64,000 nt of DNA, taken from Rikenellaceae bacterium. Lineage in GTDB: Bacteria > Bacteroidota > Bacteroidia > Bacteroidales > Rikenellaceae. The position numbers and the translations under genes are program-made. The stretch covers positions 86,776-150,775 of the forward strand of contig SUZX01000008.1 of NCBI GenBank assembly GCA_015059735.1, read 5' to 3'. Below the pieces are notes generated by a model. The model worked only from the letters and a program-made list of their open reading frames with translations, had not been told where the DNA came from and searched no databases. Shown one piece after another: positions 1-8,864 of the stretch; the first letter of the stretch is position 1, and each line of letters starts with the position of its first letter.

Positions 1-2004
1 GTGGAGGTTCGTGCTTCGGAGTTTCGAGGATTCCTCTACGCTCTGCAAAGCATCAAGCAGTTGCTTCCGGTTGCCATTTATGGCAAAACTCCCGCTCCGG
101 AATTGGCATGGGAGTTGCCGGCCGTAAAAATCGACGATGCTCCACGTTTCGGCTATCGTGGTCTGCATCTCGATGTGGCACGCCACTTCTTCGATGTGAA
201 AGAGGTGAAACGCTATATCGACATGATGGTCATTCACAAACTCAACACCCTGCATTGGCATCTAACCGACGATCAAGGCTGGCGCATCGAGATCAAACGC
301 TATCCTCGTCTGACAAAGGTGGGTAGCATACGCAAAGGCACCGTCATCCGCAAAGAGTGGGACAAGGGCAACTACGATGGAGTTCCTTATGGCGGATTCT
401 ACACACAAGAGGAGATTCGCGAGGTGGTAAACTACGCCGCAGCAAACGGAATTACGATTATTCCTGAAATCGACCTCCCGGGACATATGTTGGCAGCTCT
501 CACTGCTTACCCCGAATTGGGTTGTACGGGCGGACCGTATGAGGTATGGGGTCGTTGGGGCGTGGCTGACGATGTACTGTGCCCGGGAACAGAGAAGATG
601 TTCCAATTCGTCGAGGGTGTATTGACCGAAGTAATGGATCTTTTCCCCTCGAAATACATCCACATTGGAGGAGACGAATGTCCGAAAACGCGTTGGGAAA
701 AATGTCCGCGTTGCCAAGCCAAAATCAAGGAGTTGGGTATCAAAGGCGATGACCAACATGCCGCAGAACACTATCTCCAAAGTTACGTTATCACGCGTGT
801 CGAGAAGTTCCTTAACGATCACGGACGCCAAGTGATCGGTTGGGACGAGATACTTGAAGGAGGATTAGCTCCAAATGCTACGGTCATGTCGTGGCGCGGT
901 AGCGAAGGAGGCATTGAAGCTGCTAAACAGGGTCACGATGTGATCATGACACCCAACACCCATTTCTATATTGACTATTACCAATCGCTCGACCGCGAAA
1001 AAGAGCCATTCGGTATCGGTGGCTACGTGCCGGTGGAACGGGTCTATTCTTATGATCCCGCCTTCACAGATCGATTAACCCCCGAAGAGCAGAAACATAT
1101 TCTCGGCGTGCAAGCTAACCTTTGGACTGAATACATTGCTACACCCGAACACTTGGAATACATGTTATTGCCGCGTTTGTCAGCATTGAGTGAGGTACAG
1201 TGGTGTAATCCCGAAGTTCGCGATTACAACCGATTCCTCAACACATTCCACATGCACAAGATCTACGATATCATGGGATACAACTATGCCAAGCATATTT
1301 TTGGCGTAAACGGTTCGTTTGCCGTCGATTCCGAAAAAGGATGCGTAGTCATTACCCTATCCACACAAGGCAATGCACCGATATATTACACACTCGACGG
1401 ATCAATGCCCACCTCCACATCAAAACGTTACACCAAACCGGTGGAGATTTTCGAAGATTGCAAATTCCATGCTGCTGCACTGCGCGAAGGGATGGAAACT
1501 CCGACTTACGAACGGGAATTCCGATTCAGCAAATCGACCGGCTGTCCGATTGTATTGAACAGCAAACCGACGCCTAAATACACCTACAACGCACCCAAAA
1601 ACCTAATTGACGGGTATCATGGTGGCACAGCTTATACCAGCGGAGCATGGGCCGGATTCCTAAAAGAGCCGTGTGATGTTACGATCGATATGGAGGGTGC
1701 CGGAGACTACTCGCAAGTAGCTGTCGAAGCGCTCATCGAGAAAGGAGAATGGATCTTCCCTCCTTCGAAGATTACGGTTTTGACCTCCGAAGACAACTCT
1801 GCATTCAACGAAGTTGCCGTATTAACACCTCCGGCCGAGAATGCCCAAAGCCCCGAAGGTGTCAAGGTTTATACCGTAGAGTTTCCAAAGACAGAGGCTC
1901 GTTATCTGCGAGTCAAGGTTGAAACGGTCAATCCGATACCTGCTTGGCATGGAGCTGCTGGCCATGAGAGTCACCTGTTTTTGGGAGAGATCAGCGTGAA
2001 GTAG
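1..2004 (+). CDS. beta-N-acetylhexosaminidase, GH20 family (5'-truncated by window edge)
   Basis: Releases terminal beta-linked GlcNAc/GalNAc from glycans, probably in the periplasm or at the surface; its signal peptide lies outside the window. The first visible residues (FRGFLYALQSIKQLLP) match the end of the GH20b N-terminal domain, so roughly 130 residues are missing and the GTG at base 1 is not a real start. The (beta/alpha)8 catalytic domain follows. The GH20 Asp-Glu pair is in HIGGDE (D225-E226 in window numbering), and GWDEI and MSWRG follow. After the barrel comes a chitobiase-like C-terminal segment (YYTLDGSMPTS, about 460-510) and then a discoidin-like F5/8 carbohydrate-binding region (about 530-667). 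It ends at a terminator, so it is not cotranscribed with queA. Confidence 0.95.
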   Translation: MEVRASEFRGFLYALQSIKQLLPVAIYGKTPAPELAWELPAVKIDDAPRFGYRGLHLDVARHFFDVKEVKRYIDMMVIHKLNTLHWHLTDDQGWRIEIKRYPRLTKVGSIRKGTVIRKEWDKGNYDGVPYGGFYTQEEIREVVNYAAANGITIIPEIDLPGHMLAALTAYPELGCTGGPYEVWGRWGVADDVLCPGTEKMFQFVEGVLTEVMDLFPSKYIHIGGDECPKTRWEKCPRCQAKIKELGIKGDDQHAAEHYLQSYVITRVEKFLNDHGRQVIGWDEILEGGLAPNATVMSWRGSEGGIEAAKQGHDVIMTPNTHFYIDYYQSLDREKEPFGIGGYVPVERVYSYDPAFTDRLTPEEQKHILGVQANLWTEYIATPEHLEYMLLPRLSALSEVQWCNPEVRDYNRFLNTFHMHKIYDIMGYNYAKHIFGVNGSFAVDSEKGCVVITLSTQGNAPIYYTLDGSMPTSTSKRYTKPVEIFEDCKFHAAALREGMETPTYEREFRFSKSTGCPIVLNSKPTPKYTYNAPKNLIDGYHGGTAYTSGAWAGFLKEPCDVTIDMEGAGDYSQVAVEALIEKGEWIFPPSKITVLTSEDNSAFNEVAVLTPPAENAQSPEGVKVYTVEFPKTEARYLRVKVETVNPIPAWHGAAGHESHLFLGEISVK

Positions 2005-2030
2005 TTAAAACCACCTTGCTATTTATCCCC

Positions 2031-2063
2031 AAAGGGTCGTTGAGTATTCGGCGATCCTTTTTT
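2031..2063 (+). terminator. intrinsic terminator of the GH20 gene
   Basis: AAAGGGTCG (2031-2039) pairs with CGATCCTTT (2052-2060) with one G-U, followed by more T. It lies 27 bp after the GH20 stop and upstream of the queA promoter. Confidence 0.75.
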
Positions 2064-2097
2064 CATCATAAAACAAGGTATCTATTATAAAAAAGCG

Positions 2098-2105
2098 TAC
2101 CTTTG
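2098..2105 (+). promoter_or_regulatory. Bacteroidota -7 box of queA
   Basis: TACCTTTG matches TAnnTTTG exactly. It ends only 6 nt before the queA ATG at 2112, so transcription should begin at or within a few bases of the start codon. No convincing -33 element is seen. The position argues against the in-frame TTG start at 2103, which lies inside the box. Confidence 0.65.
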
Positions 2106-2111
2106 CGTGCT

Positions 2112-3323
2112 ATGACCGAACGATCCATCTATATCGACGATTTCAATTACGATCTGCCCGAGGAGCGGATCGCCAAATTTCCACTTGCCGAACGAAGTGC
2201 ATCCAAATTGTTGGTATGGCACAATGGCACCATCTCCGAGCGCCGTTTCACCGATTTGGAGGAGGTATTACCCGCAGGACAACTGCTGGTATTCAACAAT
2301 ACGAAAGTGATCCGAGCTCGGATCATCATGCACAAACCTTCGGGAGCCCGCATCGAGGTTTTCTGCCTTGAACCGCTCTCTCCGGCCGATTACGACCGTG
2401 CCTTTGCCGTTGAACAAACGTGCGAATGGTCGTGTATCGTTGGCAACCTCAAAAAGTGGAAAGAGGGATATGTCGAGATCAATTTCGAGTATAACGGACA
2501 CAGCGAATGGTTGCGAGCGTGGCGACTCGACGAAGGAGGACGCGAGCAACGCATCCGTTTCGAGTGGTCGGCCTCAATGACATTCGGGCAACTTTTGGAA
2601 CACCTCGGCAAGATTCCAATTCCGCCCTACCTCAACCGCGATACCGAACAGATCGACTACACCCGTTACCAAACCGTCTATTCGAAATTCGAAGGTTCAG
2701 TAGCAGCACCAACAGCCGGCCTGCATTTTACTCCCGAATTAATCGCATCTATGCACGAACACGGGTTTGATTTCGAGGAGGTTACCTTGCATGTGGGAGC
2801 CGGAACATTTCTGCCGGTCAAAGAGGAAGATGCTACCCGCCATTCCATGCACACCGAACATTTCGAAGTGCGACTATCAACCCTTCGGAGACTACACGCT
2901 AAATGGGATGCTATCACCGCCGTAGGAACCACCTCAGTACGGACCCTCGAATCACTATCGGCGTTGGCTTGGCGCATCCGGCAAAACGGTGATCCCGATC
3001 TTGAACATACGGTCGGACAATGGGAGTTATACGATATTCCCTCCGATTTTTCAGGAAAAGAGGCATTGGAGATATTGATCGAATACCTTGAAACACACAA
3101 TCTCGATCGTATAAAGGCGGCCACGCAGATCATGATCACACCGCTGAATTACCAATTTCGTATCGTTCGTAACATAGTCACCAACTTCCACCAACCCAAA
3201 TCGACTCTGCTGTTGCTTGTATCGGCTTATGTCGGCTCAGAGTGGCGACAGATATACGACTATGCCCTTTCTCATGATTTTCGTTTTTTGAGCTATGGCG
3301 ACTCGTCAGTATTGATTCGATAA
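2112..3323 (+). CDS. queA: S-adenosylmethionine:tRNA ribosyltransferase-isomerase QueA
   Basis: Transfers and isomerises the ribosyl part of SAM onto 7-aminomethyl-7-deazaguanine in tRNA, giving epoxyqueuosine in the queuosine pathway. The 403-residue protein begins with FNYDLPEERIAKFPLAERS and carries the family blocks LLVFNNTKVI, SVAAPTAGLHFT, THVGAGTF-like (LHVGAGTFLPV) and FHQPKSTLLLLV. The length fits Bacteroidota QueA (about 400 aa, longer than the E. coli form). I chose ATG 2112 rather than the upstream TTG because the promoter box overlaps the TTG. It is monocistronic, followed by the cys leader. The other queuosine genes are not in the window. Confidence 0.95.
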   Translation: MTERSIYIDDFNYDLPEERIAKFPLAERSASKLLVWHNGTISERRFTDLEEVLPAGQLLVFNNTKVIRARIIMHKPSGARIEVFCLEPLSPADYDRAFAVEQTCEWSCIVGNLKKWKEGYVEINFEYNGHSEWLRAWRLDEGGREQRIRFEWSASMTFGQLLEHLGKIPIPPYLNRDTEQIDYTRYQTVYSKFEGSVAAPTAGLHFTPELIASMHEHGFDFEEVTLHVGAGTFLPVKEEDATRHSMHTEHFEVRLSTLRRLHAKWDAITAVGTTSVRTLESLSALAWRIRQNGDPDLEHTVGQWELYDIPSDFSGKEALEILIEYLETHNLDRIKAATQIMITPLNYQFRIVRNIVTNFHQPKSTLLLLVSAYVGSEWRQIYDYALSHDFRFLSYGDSSVLIR

Positions 3324-3345
3324 GGTACAAATTTTGCAGAAAAAC

Positions 3346-3360
3346 TGTTCAAAAAGAACA
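3346..3360 (+). promoter_or_regulatory. candidate operator, 15-bp palindrome at the -33 region of the cys promoter
   Basis: TGTTC-AAAAA-GAACA is a perfect 5-5-5 inverted repeat ending 18 bp before the -7 box, where a -33 element would be. No TTTG element is seen there. It may be a binding site for an activator or repressor; no regulator is identified. Confidence 0.35.
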
Positions 3361-3378
3361 ACAATAGAAAAAGATCAC

Positions 3379-3386
3379 TATATTTG
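3379..3386 (+). promoter_or_regulatory. -7 promoter box of the cys leader and cysK-cysE
   Basis: TATATTTG is a perfect TAnnTTTG. The predicted start at about 3392 gives a leader of about 200 nt before cysK that contains a Cys-rich mini-ORF and a terminator. Confidence 0.7.
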
Positions 3387-3406
3387 TCGCATCAAGCAAT
3401 ATAACC

Positions 3407-3484
3407 ATGTTGACTATTTCAAACCATACGATCTGTTGTGCAACAGTTTTCTGTTGTCGTCGGGTTATGTCGGTCGCCAAGTAA
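3407..3484 (+). CDS. cysteine-operon leader peptide (25 codons, two Cys-Cys pairs)
   Basis: The ORF begins ATG TTG ACT about 15 nt after the predicted transcription start and ends TAA at 3482-3484. The peptide begins MLTISNHTICCATVFCC, with Cys at residues 10, 11, 16 and 17, all TGT codons. It sits between the promoter and a terminator directly upstream of cysK. This is the arrangement of classical leader-peptide attenuation: scarce Cys-tRNA would stall ribosomes at the Cys pairs. CTGTTG (3433-3438) and CTGTTG (3451-3456) can each pair with CAACAG (3441-3446), giving alternative hairpins in the Cys codon region. The function is inferred. Confidence 0.65.
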   Translation: MLTISNHTICCATVFCCRRVMSVAK

Positions 3485-3538
3485 AAACATGGAAATTGTA
3501 AAATCGAATAATTTCTATACATTCCATAAATTTTTATC

Positions 3539-3565
3539 GAGCGGCGAAATTTTGCCGCTCTTTTT
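3539..3565 (+). terminator. attenuator terminator upstream of cysK
   Basis: GAGCGGC (3539-3545) pairs with GCCGCTC (3554-3560), followed by TTTTT, ending 24 nt before the cysK ATG. It lies inside the cys transcript, so it must be conditional. A possible antiterminator pairs TCGTCG (3457-3462, just after the second Cys pair) with CGGCGA (3542-3547), six base pairs including one G-U. Confidence 0.7.
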
Positions 3566-3589
3566 ATACAACTATAATTTAATATAGGC

Positions 3590-4549
3590 ATGAAAAAGAT
3601 TGCAGATTCGGTATTGGATTTAGTGGGAAATACCCCACTGGTAGCGTTGAAACAGTTGAGTCTTGATGCCGGAGTCGTAGCACATGTTGTCGCTAAAATT
3701 GAGGCTCGCAATCCAGCAGGCAGTGTTAAGGACCGAATTGCATTGGCAATGATCGAGGCTGCCGAACGCAATGGCACGCTCACTACCGGAGCTACGATTA
3801 TAGAGCCCACAAGCGGGAATACGGGAGTAGGTTTAGCATTGGTAGCCGCATTGAAAGGTTATCGACTGATTCTGACAATGCCCGAAACAATGAGTATCGA
3901 ACGTCGTCGCTTAGTGGCAGCTTATGGTGCACAGGTCGTGTTAACCCCTGCTGCCGAGGGGATGAAAGGGGCTATTGATCGAGCAGAGGCTTTACACGAT
4001 GAGATAGCGGGATCGGTAATTCTTCAACAATTCGAAAATCCGGCCAATCCTGCACGACACCACGACACCACTGCCGAGGAGATTTGGCGCGACACCGATG
4101 GCTCGGTAGATATTTTTATTGCCGGTGTGGGTACAGGCGGCACATTGAGTGGTACAGGAAAACGATTGAAGGAGCTAAATTCCCGAATAAAAGTTATCGC
4201 TGTCGAGCCGGCCACCTCTCCGGTACTCTCGGGAGGCAAAGCCGGAGCGCACAAAATACAGGGCATTGGAGCAGGATTCGTCCCACGCAACTACAATCCC
4301 ACAGTAGCTGACGAGATAATTACGGTCAACGACGATGAGGCTATCGGAACAGCTCGTCTGTTAGCCTCTCGCGAAGGATTATTGGTCGGCATCTCATCGG
4401 GAGCGGCCGTTTATGCCGCGCTGCAAATTGCCAAGAAGGAAGAAAATCGCGACAAAACGATCGTAGTATTGTTACCCGATACAGGAGAACGTTACCTCTC
4501 CACCCAGCTATATGCGTTCGAAGAATATCCCATAGAGATTCAATTATGA
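3590..4549 (+). CDS. cysK: cysteine synthase (O-acetylserine sulfhydrylase)
   Basis: PLP enzyme that replaces the acetyl group of O-acetylserine with sulfide to make L-cysteine. The 319-residue protein has the PLP lysine in NPAGSVKDR (K47), the substrate loop EPTSGNTG, and the [12 protein letters not shown] phosphate-binding loop. The length is typical of CysK/CysM. The ATG overlaps nothing upstream. The gene overlaps the next one by 4 nt (ATGA), so it is translationally coupled to the acetyltransferase that makes its substrate. It is probably controlled by the Cys leader and terminator upstream. CysM-type activity cannot be excluded. Confidence 0.95.
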   Translation: MKKIADSVLDLVGNTPLVALKQLSLDAGVVAHVVAKIEARNPAGSVKDRIALAMIEAAERNGTLTTGATIIEPTSGNTGVGLALVAALKGYRLILTMPETMSIERRRLVAAYGAQVVLTPAAEGMKGAIDRAEALHDEIAGSVILQQFENPANPARHHDTTAEEIWRDTDGSVDIFIAGVGTGGTLSGTGKRLKELNSRIKVIAVEPATSPVLSGGKAGAHKIQGIGAGFVPRNYNPTVADEIITVNDDEAIGTARLLASREGLLVGISSGAAVYAALQIAKKEENRDKTIVVLLPDTGERYLSTQLYAFEEYPIEIQL

Positions 4550-5463
4550 GAAACGAATCCCTCCATCAAATCGTTGCGGCTCTAACAACCCCCAACGAAT
4601 ATATCCCGACATTCGACGAGATCGGAATTGATAGCGAAGAGTTACGACGAGCCGTAACCCTTTTCCGACAGGCGGTATTTGCCGGCTATTTTGGTCTGTC
4701 AAAATCGGAGATGTCCCAATTGACAGCCGACCGTCCGGCTCCTTTTTCCGCATCGATTCTATCAACTCTTGAAGAGTTGAAGTCGATTTTGACACGACAG
4801 ATATCACGAGCCTGCCGTCTCTTCGGGAACAAATGCAGCACTTCACAAGGTCAAGAACCTACCGATTCCTCTCGCATCACCGAGCAGATGCTCCGACTGA
4901 TTCCCGAACTGCGCCGACAACTTAGCACCGATGTAAAAGCAGTATTCGACGGGGATCCTGCCGCAGAGAGTTATGAGGAGGTTATTCTTTGCTATCCGGC
5001 CATCGTGGCTATGACCCATTATCGCATAGCTCATGGATTACTGCAACTCGGAGTGCCGATCCTGCCGCGCCTAATTACCGAAATGGCCCATTCGGCTACC
5101 GGAATCGACATTCATCCGGGGGCTGTAATCGGCGACTATTTCAGTATCGATCATGGTACCGGCGTCGTCATTGGTGAAACCTGCATCATCGGCAAACATG
5201 TACGCCTTTATCAAGGGGTAACCCTCGGAGCCAAAAGTTTCAAATTCGATGCTGCGGGAAATATCTTACAGGAGCCACGTCACCCAATACTTGAAGATCG
5301 TGTGGTGGTTTACTCCAACGCCTCGATTCTGGGACGAATTCGCATTGGTCACGACTCGATTGTCGGCGGCAATGTTTGGCAAACAACCGATCTGCCTCCC
5401 TACTCCCGCGTAATTCAAGGGCAAGCTTCGATCTCGGCTTTCGAACACGGAAGCGGCATTTAG
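4546..5463 (+). CDS. cysE: serine O-acetyltransferase
   Basis: Acetylates L-serine with acetyl-CoA, the step before CysK. The 305-residue protein has a helical N-terminal half, then a left-handed beta-helix of hexapeptide repeats from about residue 185. The catalytic His is in [12 protein letters not shown] (H203), with D188 in TGIDIHPGA. The C-terminal tail ends in Gly-Ile (EHGSGI). A terminal Ile is the feature by which CysE docks into CysK in the cysteine synthase complex, so the complex probably forms here. It is translationally coupled to cysK and ends before a bidirectional terminator. Confidence 0.93.
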   Translation: MRNESLHQIVAALTTPNEYIPTFDEIGIDSEELRRAVTLFRQAVFAGYFGLSKSEMSQLTADRPAPFSASILSTLEELKSILTRQISRACRLFGNKCSTSQGQEPTDSSRITEQMLRLIPELRRQLSTDVKAVFDGDPAAESYEEVILCYPAIVAMTHYRIAHGLLQLGVPILPRLITEMAHSATGIDIHPGAVIGDYFSIDHGTGVVIGETCIIGKHVRLYQGVTLGAKSFKFDAAGNILQEPRHPILEDRVVVYSNASILGRIRIGHDSIVGGNVWQTTDLPPYSRVIQGQASISAFEHGSGI

Positions 5464-5506
5464 TACATTTTTTCATGGAACCATATTTCCCGCCACATGG
5501 AGGGAT

Positions 5507-5547
5507 AAACAAAAAACGTCGAGAATTACTCCCGACGTTTTTTGTTT
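5507..5547. terminator. bidirectional terminator between cysE and the AsmA-like gene
   Basis: A 15-bp perfect stem (5507-5521 with 5533-5547, core AAAAAACGTCG / CGACGTTTTTT) has a T-run on either strand. It serves cysE on + and the convergent AsmA-like gene on -. Confidence 0.85.
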
Positions 5548-5579
5548 AGTAGCCTCTATTATTGATATTTCAATAATCT

Positions 5580-8300
5580 TTATTTCTTATTAGCTGTCAG
5601 CTTCTCGATCTGCTTTTCGGCCTCAATTTTCAAATTCGCTGCTTGTTTCTCTGCTTCGGAGACCAATTTGTCACCCGCTTTCTGAGCCGCTAATTTGGCC
5701 AATTCCCCCTTCGAAGATGCAGCCTCGACCAGTTTATCACGCTGAGCCTGTGCTGCGGCGATCAACTTCTGACCGGCCTTATCTGCCTCGCTACGCAAAT
5801 TATCAGCCTGTTTCTCGATCTCTGCCGAAAGCGATTCGCTTCCGGTAAGTTTCTGAATCTGCTGATTAACAACGTTCTTCACAGCTTGTTCGGCAGCCTC
5901 TTTTACACCCAACGTGATTTTCGGAGAAGAGAATGTTCCTCCGATCTTGACATTGACCGATTCAAGGACGCCGCCGGTTGTTCCAGCAGGCAATGCAACT
6001 TTTGCGGTATAATCAATTGTTTGATCCAAACCGGTTGATCCCGACAAGTTGACATTAATCTTTCCCATTTTCAAATCGAAAGGCTGGGTCTCAACTCGGC
6101 CATCACGCACGGCAAAACGAATCGCCACATCTTTGGCCTCGATCTTGCTCAGTGCATCGTTCTTCAACGCTTTGGCCAATGCGTCAAAAGCTCCGATATT
6201 CTGCACTTTGATATTCTCTGAACGAATTTCACCCGAAGCATTAAGCGACTTCATCACAGGTGACATGGTCGCATCAAGCGGTGTTGACAGATCAAGCGAG
6301 AGCGAATAGTCTCCTCCTGTCTTCGCAAAGATCGGCACCAATTTTTGAATCATCTCCAACTCCTCGAAAGTCTTGGCAAACGATGCTTTGGCAAACGATG
6401 CTGAGAGTTTCAGCTGCGGATTGGCAGGATCGGCGGTAGAGTAACTTCCCGAGGCCGAGGCCGTTCCATCAAACAGATTCATCTTCAACTTACTGAGATC
6501 CAAGATACCGTTAGCCATACGCAATTCTCCCGTAAAATCCGAGATTGTCATCTTTTGGAAAAGGATCTTTTTCAAATCGGTCGAGAGCGAAAGATTCAAG
6601 TTGCGCGGAATCTCGATGACCGATGCTGTCGTCGAAGTCTCCTCTGCGGCTTTTTCTGTGGCAGGAGCCTCCGTATCCGAAGTTTCCGCTGCCGGCATAG
6701 CAGCCATAATCTCGTTCAGATCCAAGAGGTTCGATTTCACATACAGACGCCCTGAAAGATTGTTGCCTTTCAACAGATAACCCAAATAATCAGACAACTG
6801 ACCATTCGCCGCAAGATCACTCTTACCCACAGTTATACCAAACTCTCCGAGAGTCATGGCCTGCGGAGTAATTGTGGCAGCGGCCCGACGGATCTTCACA
6901 TCAGGCAATCCGTTAAGTTTCAGCCCAACACCCTCTACAACAAAGGTTCCCGATGCGCCGAGTTGCTCGTAACGCTGTTTCTCGATGGCCGACATGCAAC
7001 CCGACACCTTTACATCAGCTGTAATTTCACCAGCCAACTCCATTCCTTTCTCCAACGGATACACCTCTTTGACAGCACCGAGATCAACTCGACCAGCCAT
7101 AGAAGCACGGAATGTCGGATCGCTGATTAGATTGGTGGCATAAAATGCCGCAGAAAGCGAATTACCGGCCATTGAAAGTGTAAATCTCGAAAGATCGACT
7201 TCGGTTTTATCCATCACATCACCAGAGTTGGCAACACGAGCTGCAATATTGATCCCCGTAACGGCCTTCGGCAACGAGGCATAACGGAAACTACCATCCG
7301 TAACCCCTGCTTTCAGTTCAAAGGCAGGAAGTATCGAACCTCGCATCTCACCCTTAGCCCAAAGACTCAACGAAAGTTCTCCCGAGGCTGTCAAATCGCG
7401 GAAATCGCGGGTATAAAACGCCGGAATAAGCGACAAAAGCTCCTTAAACTGCACTTGTTCGCAACCGGCCGTAAGATCCATTTTTACAGCATCATCGGCC
7501 AACTGTGCCCAGCCATTGAGATTCATCTCAATCGCATTCAAACGCAACGTATTGTCGGAAAAAGTGAAACGGTTATTCTCCAAATCGGCAGCAATCGTGG
7601 CAACCAACTCGGCTTCGGCATTACTCAACAATGAAATACCTCCCGAAACAAAATTCATCTTTTCGGCCGTCATGCGCAAGTCGAGTTCACTTTGAGCAGC
7701 CGAAAGATCTCCGCGCAAGCGCAACGAAAGCGGCTCGGTGGAGAATCGCATATTGGTTGAGTCGTCTTCATAACGAATAATGGCATCGTTGATGCGGAAA
7801 TCGCGAATCGAAAGTTTGAACGAGGAGGGCTCGGCTGTTTCGCCACCCTTTTCACCTCCTTGTTCCGGTTCTTTTTGCTCGACAACCACCTCTGGTTCTC
7901 CGGAGGCCTTCATGACATCCCAATTGACTGCGCCATCGGCTAATTTGTGAGCGTGCACAGCCGGATCAGCCAAAATAATCTTTGACACAACAAATCCCCC
8001 ATCACCAATCAGCGACATCAGATTGACAACCACCGAGATACGCTCAGCAGCAACAATTGTATCACCTTCGAAACGTTCGGCACCGATCAATGTCAAACCT
8101 TTAAGTTCTACCGAAGCATTGGGGAAATGGCGCAACAAACTGAGGTCTAAATCCTCAAAATCAAGACGAGCGACCAATATCTTGTTGGCTTCGGTTTTAA
8201 CAATTTGGGTTATTTTACCCTTAAATAACATGGGGACTACAAAAGCCACCACCAAAATTGCAGCCACAACAATAACTGCGATTTTCACAATTTTCTTCAT
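5580..8300 (-). CDS. AsmA-like envelope protein with C-terminal Ala/Lys/Glu helix
   Basis: The 906-residue protein has one N-terminal membrane segment (IVKIAVIVVAAILVVAFVVPML, about 4-25) and then a long periplasmic part with AsmA features: FEDLDLSLLRHFPNASVELKGLTL near the start, and LFDGTASASGSYS and an AsmA_2-type C-terminal block. AsmA/TamB relatives form periplasmic bridges or tune outer-membrane assembly and phospholipid transport. Residues of about 825-906 form a charged, Ala-rich amphipathic repeat (KQADNLRSEADKAGQKL, then several EAEKQ/KLxAxA copies) not expected in basic AsmA. A second low-complexity Glu/Ala/Thr linker lies near 540-560. Its start overlaps the stop of the GNAT gene by 4 nt, so the two form an operon. 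Confidence 0.85.
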   Translation of the reverse strand: MKKIVKIAVIVVAAILVVAFVVPMLFKGKITQIVKTEANKILVARLDFEDLDLSLLRHFPNASVELKGLTLIGAERFEGDTIVAAERISVVVNLMSLIGDGGFVVSKIILADPAVHAHKLADGAVNWDVMKASGEPEVVVEQKEPEQGGEKGGETAEPSSFKLSIRDFRINDAIIRYEDDSTNMRFSTEPLSLRLRGDLSAAQSELDLRMTAEKMNFVSGGISLLSNAEAELVATIAADLENNRFTFSDNTLRLNAIEMNLNGWAQLADDAVKMDLTAGCEQVQFKELLSLIPAFYTRDFRDLTASGELSLSLWAKGEMRGSILPAFELKAGVTDGSFRYASLPKAVTGINIAARVANSGDVMDKTEVDLSRFTLSMAGNSLSAAFYATNLISDPTFRASMAGRVDLGAVKEVYPLEKGMELAGEITADVKVSGCMSAIEKQRYEQLGASGTFVVEGVGLKLNGLPDVKIRRAAATITPQAMTLGEFGITVGKSDLAANGQLSDYLGYLLKGNNLSGRLYVKSNLLDLNEIMAAMPAAETSDTEAPATEKAAEETSTTASVIEIPRNLNLSLSTDLKKILFQKMTISDFTGELRMANGILDLSKLKMNLFDGTASASGSYSTADPANPQLKLSASFAKASFAKTFEELEMIQKLVPIFAKTGGDYSLSLDLSTPLDATMSPVMKSLNASGEIRSENIKVQNIGAFDALAKALKNDALSKIEAKDVAIRFAVRDGRVETQPFDLKMGKINVNLSGSTGLDQTIDYTAKVALPAGTTGGVLESVNVKIGGTFSSPKITLGVKEAAEQAVKNVVNQQIQKLTGSESLSAEIEKQADNLRSEADKAGQKLIAAAQAQRDKLVEAASSKGELAKLAAQKAGDKLVSEAEKQAANLKIEAEKQIEKLTANKK

Positions 8301-8746
8301 TTTCTATCAGTTTTTAGGGCAAAGACCGAAGTCTTCGCCTCTTCGAATCCTATTTTCCGATAAAGCGCACGCGCCGCCTCCCGTTGTGGCGATGAGGTAA
8401 GCATCACACAATCAGCACCTCTTTGAAAAGCATATTCCGTTGCGACCTGTACCAAAACTTTTCCAAATCCTTTTCCTCGGTGGGTTATATCAACCACCAC
8501 ATCCTCGATCCACGCCTTACGCCCCGAAGCAACCTCATAACACACCAAAGTCAATATGCCAACAATACGCCCCGAGCCATCATCGACCTCGGCCACGAAA
8601 AGTGCGGTCTGCGGATCGGCTACAATACGGGTAAGAGTCGCAACATCGGGCACAATCAAATGAGGCGACAACTGTGGAATAAAACGCTGGAACGCATCAC
8701 AAAGCGCATCGGTAACCTCTTTTTGTTGCGATACCCGAATATTCAT
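8297..8746 (-). CDS. GNAT-family N-acetyltransferase
   Basis: The 149-residue protein has the acetyl-CoA pyrophosphate loop in VVVDITHRGKGFGKVLV (motif A, R/Q-x-x-G-x-G/A) and the C-terminal ALYRKIGFEEAKTSVF block of the Gcn5 fold. The substrate is unknown. I chose ATG 8746 (MNIRVSQQKEV) rather than the TTG three codons upstream, because the -7 box at 8763-8770 places the transcript start at about 8757. It is translationally coupled to the AsmA-like gene by ATGA. Confidence 0.88.
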   Translation of the reverse strand: MNIRVSQQKEVTDALCDAFQRFIPQLSPHLIVPDVATLTRIVADPQTALFVAEVDDGSGRIVGILTLVCYEVASGRKAWIEDVVVDITHRGKGFGKVLVQVATEYAFQRGADCVMLTSSPQREAARALYRKIGFEEAKTSVFALKTDRK

Positions 8747-8762
8747 GACTTCCAATTTGTCA

Positions 8763-8770
8763 CAAAGTTA
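8763..8770 (-). promoter_or_regulatory. -7 box of the GNAT-AsmA operon
   Basis: TAACTTTG on the minus strand, 16 nt before the GNAT ATG. It is divergent from the + promoter at 8813-8820. Confidence 0.6.
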
Positions 8771-8812
8771 GCGTTTTTGTGAAAATAAAGAGGGATTTCG
8801 CTCGAAAAAGAT

Positions 8813-8820
8813 TACTTTTG
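8813..8820 (+). promoter_or_regulatory. -7 box of the lipoprotein gene at 8865
   Basis: TACTTTTG, giving a leader of about 38 nt. The GTG at 8820 that opens the longest reading frame is inside this box and is not the start. Confidence 0.6.
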
Positions 8821-8864
8821 TGCAAATTAATTTTATTCACAAACCGTTTCGAAGAATCTTGAAT

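Noticed and set aside
1..3. GTG at base 1 as a start of the GH20 gene
   Set aside because: The sequence enters in the middle of the GH20b domain, so the real start lies outside the window.
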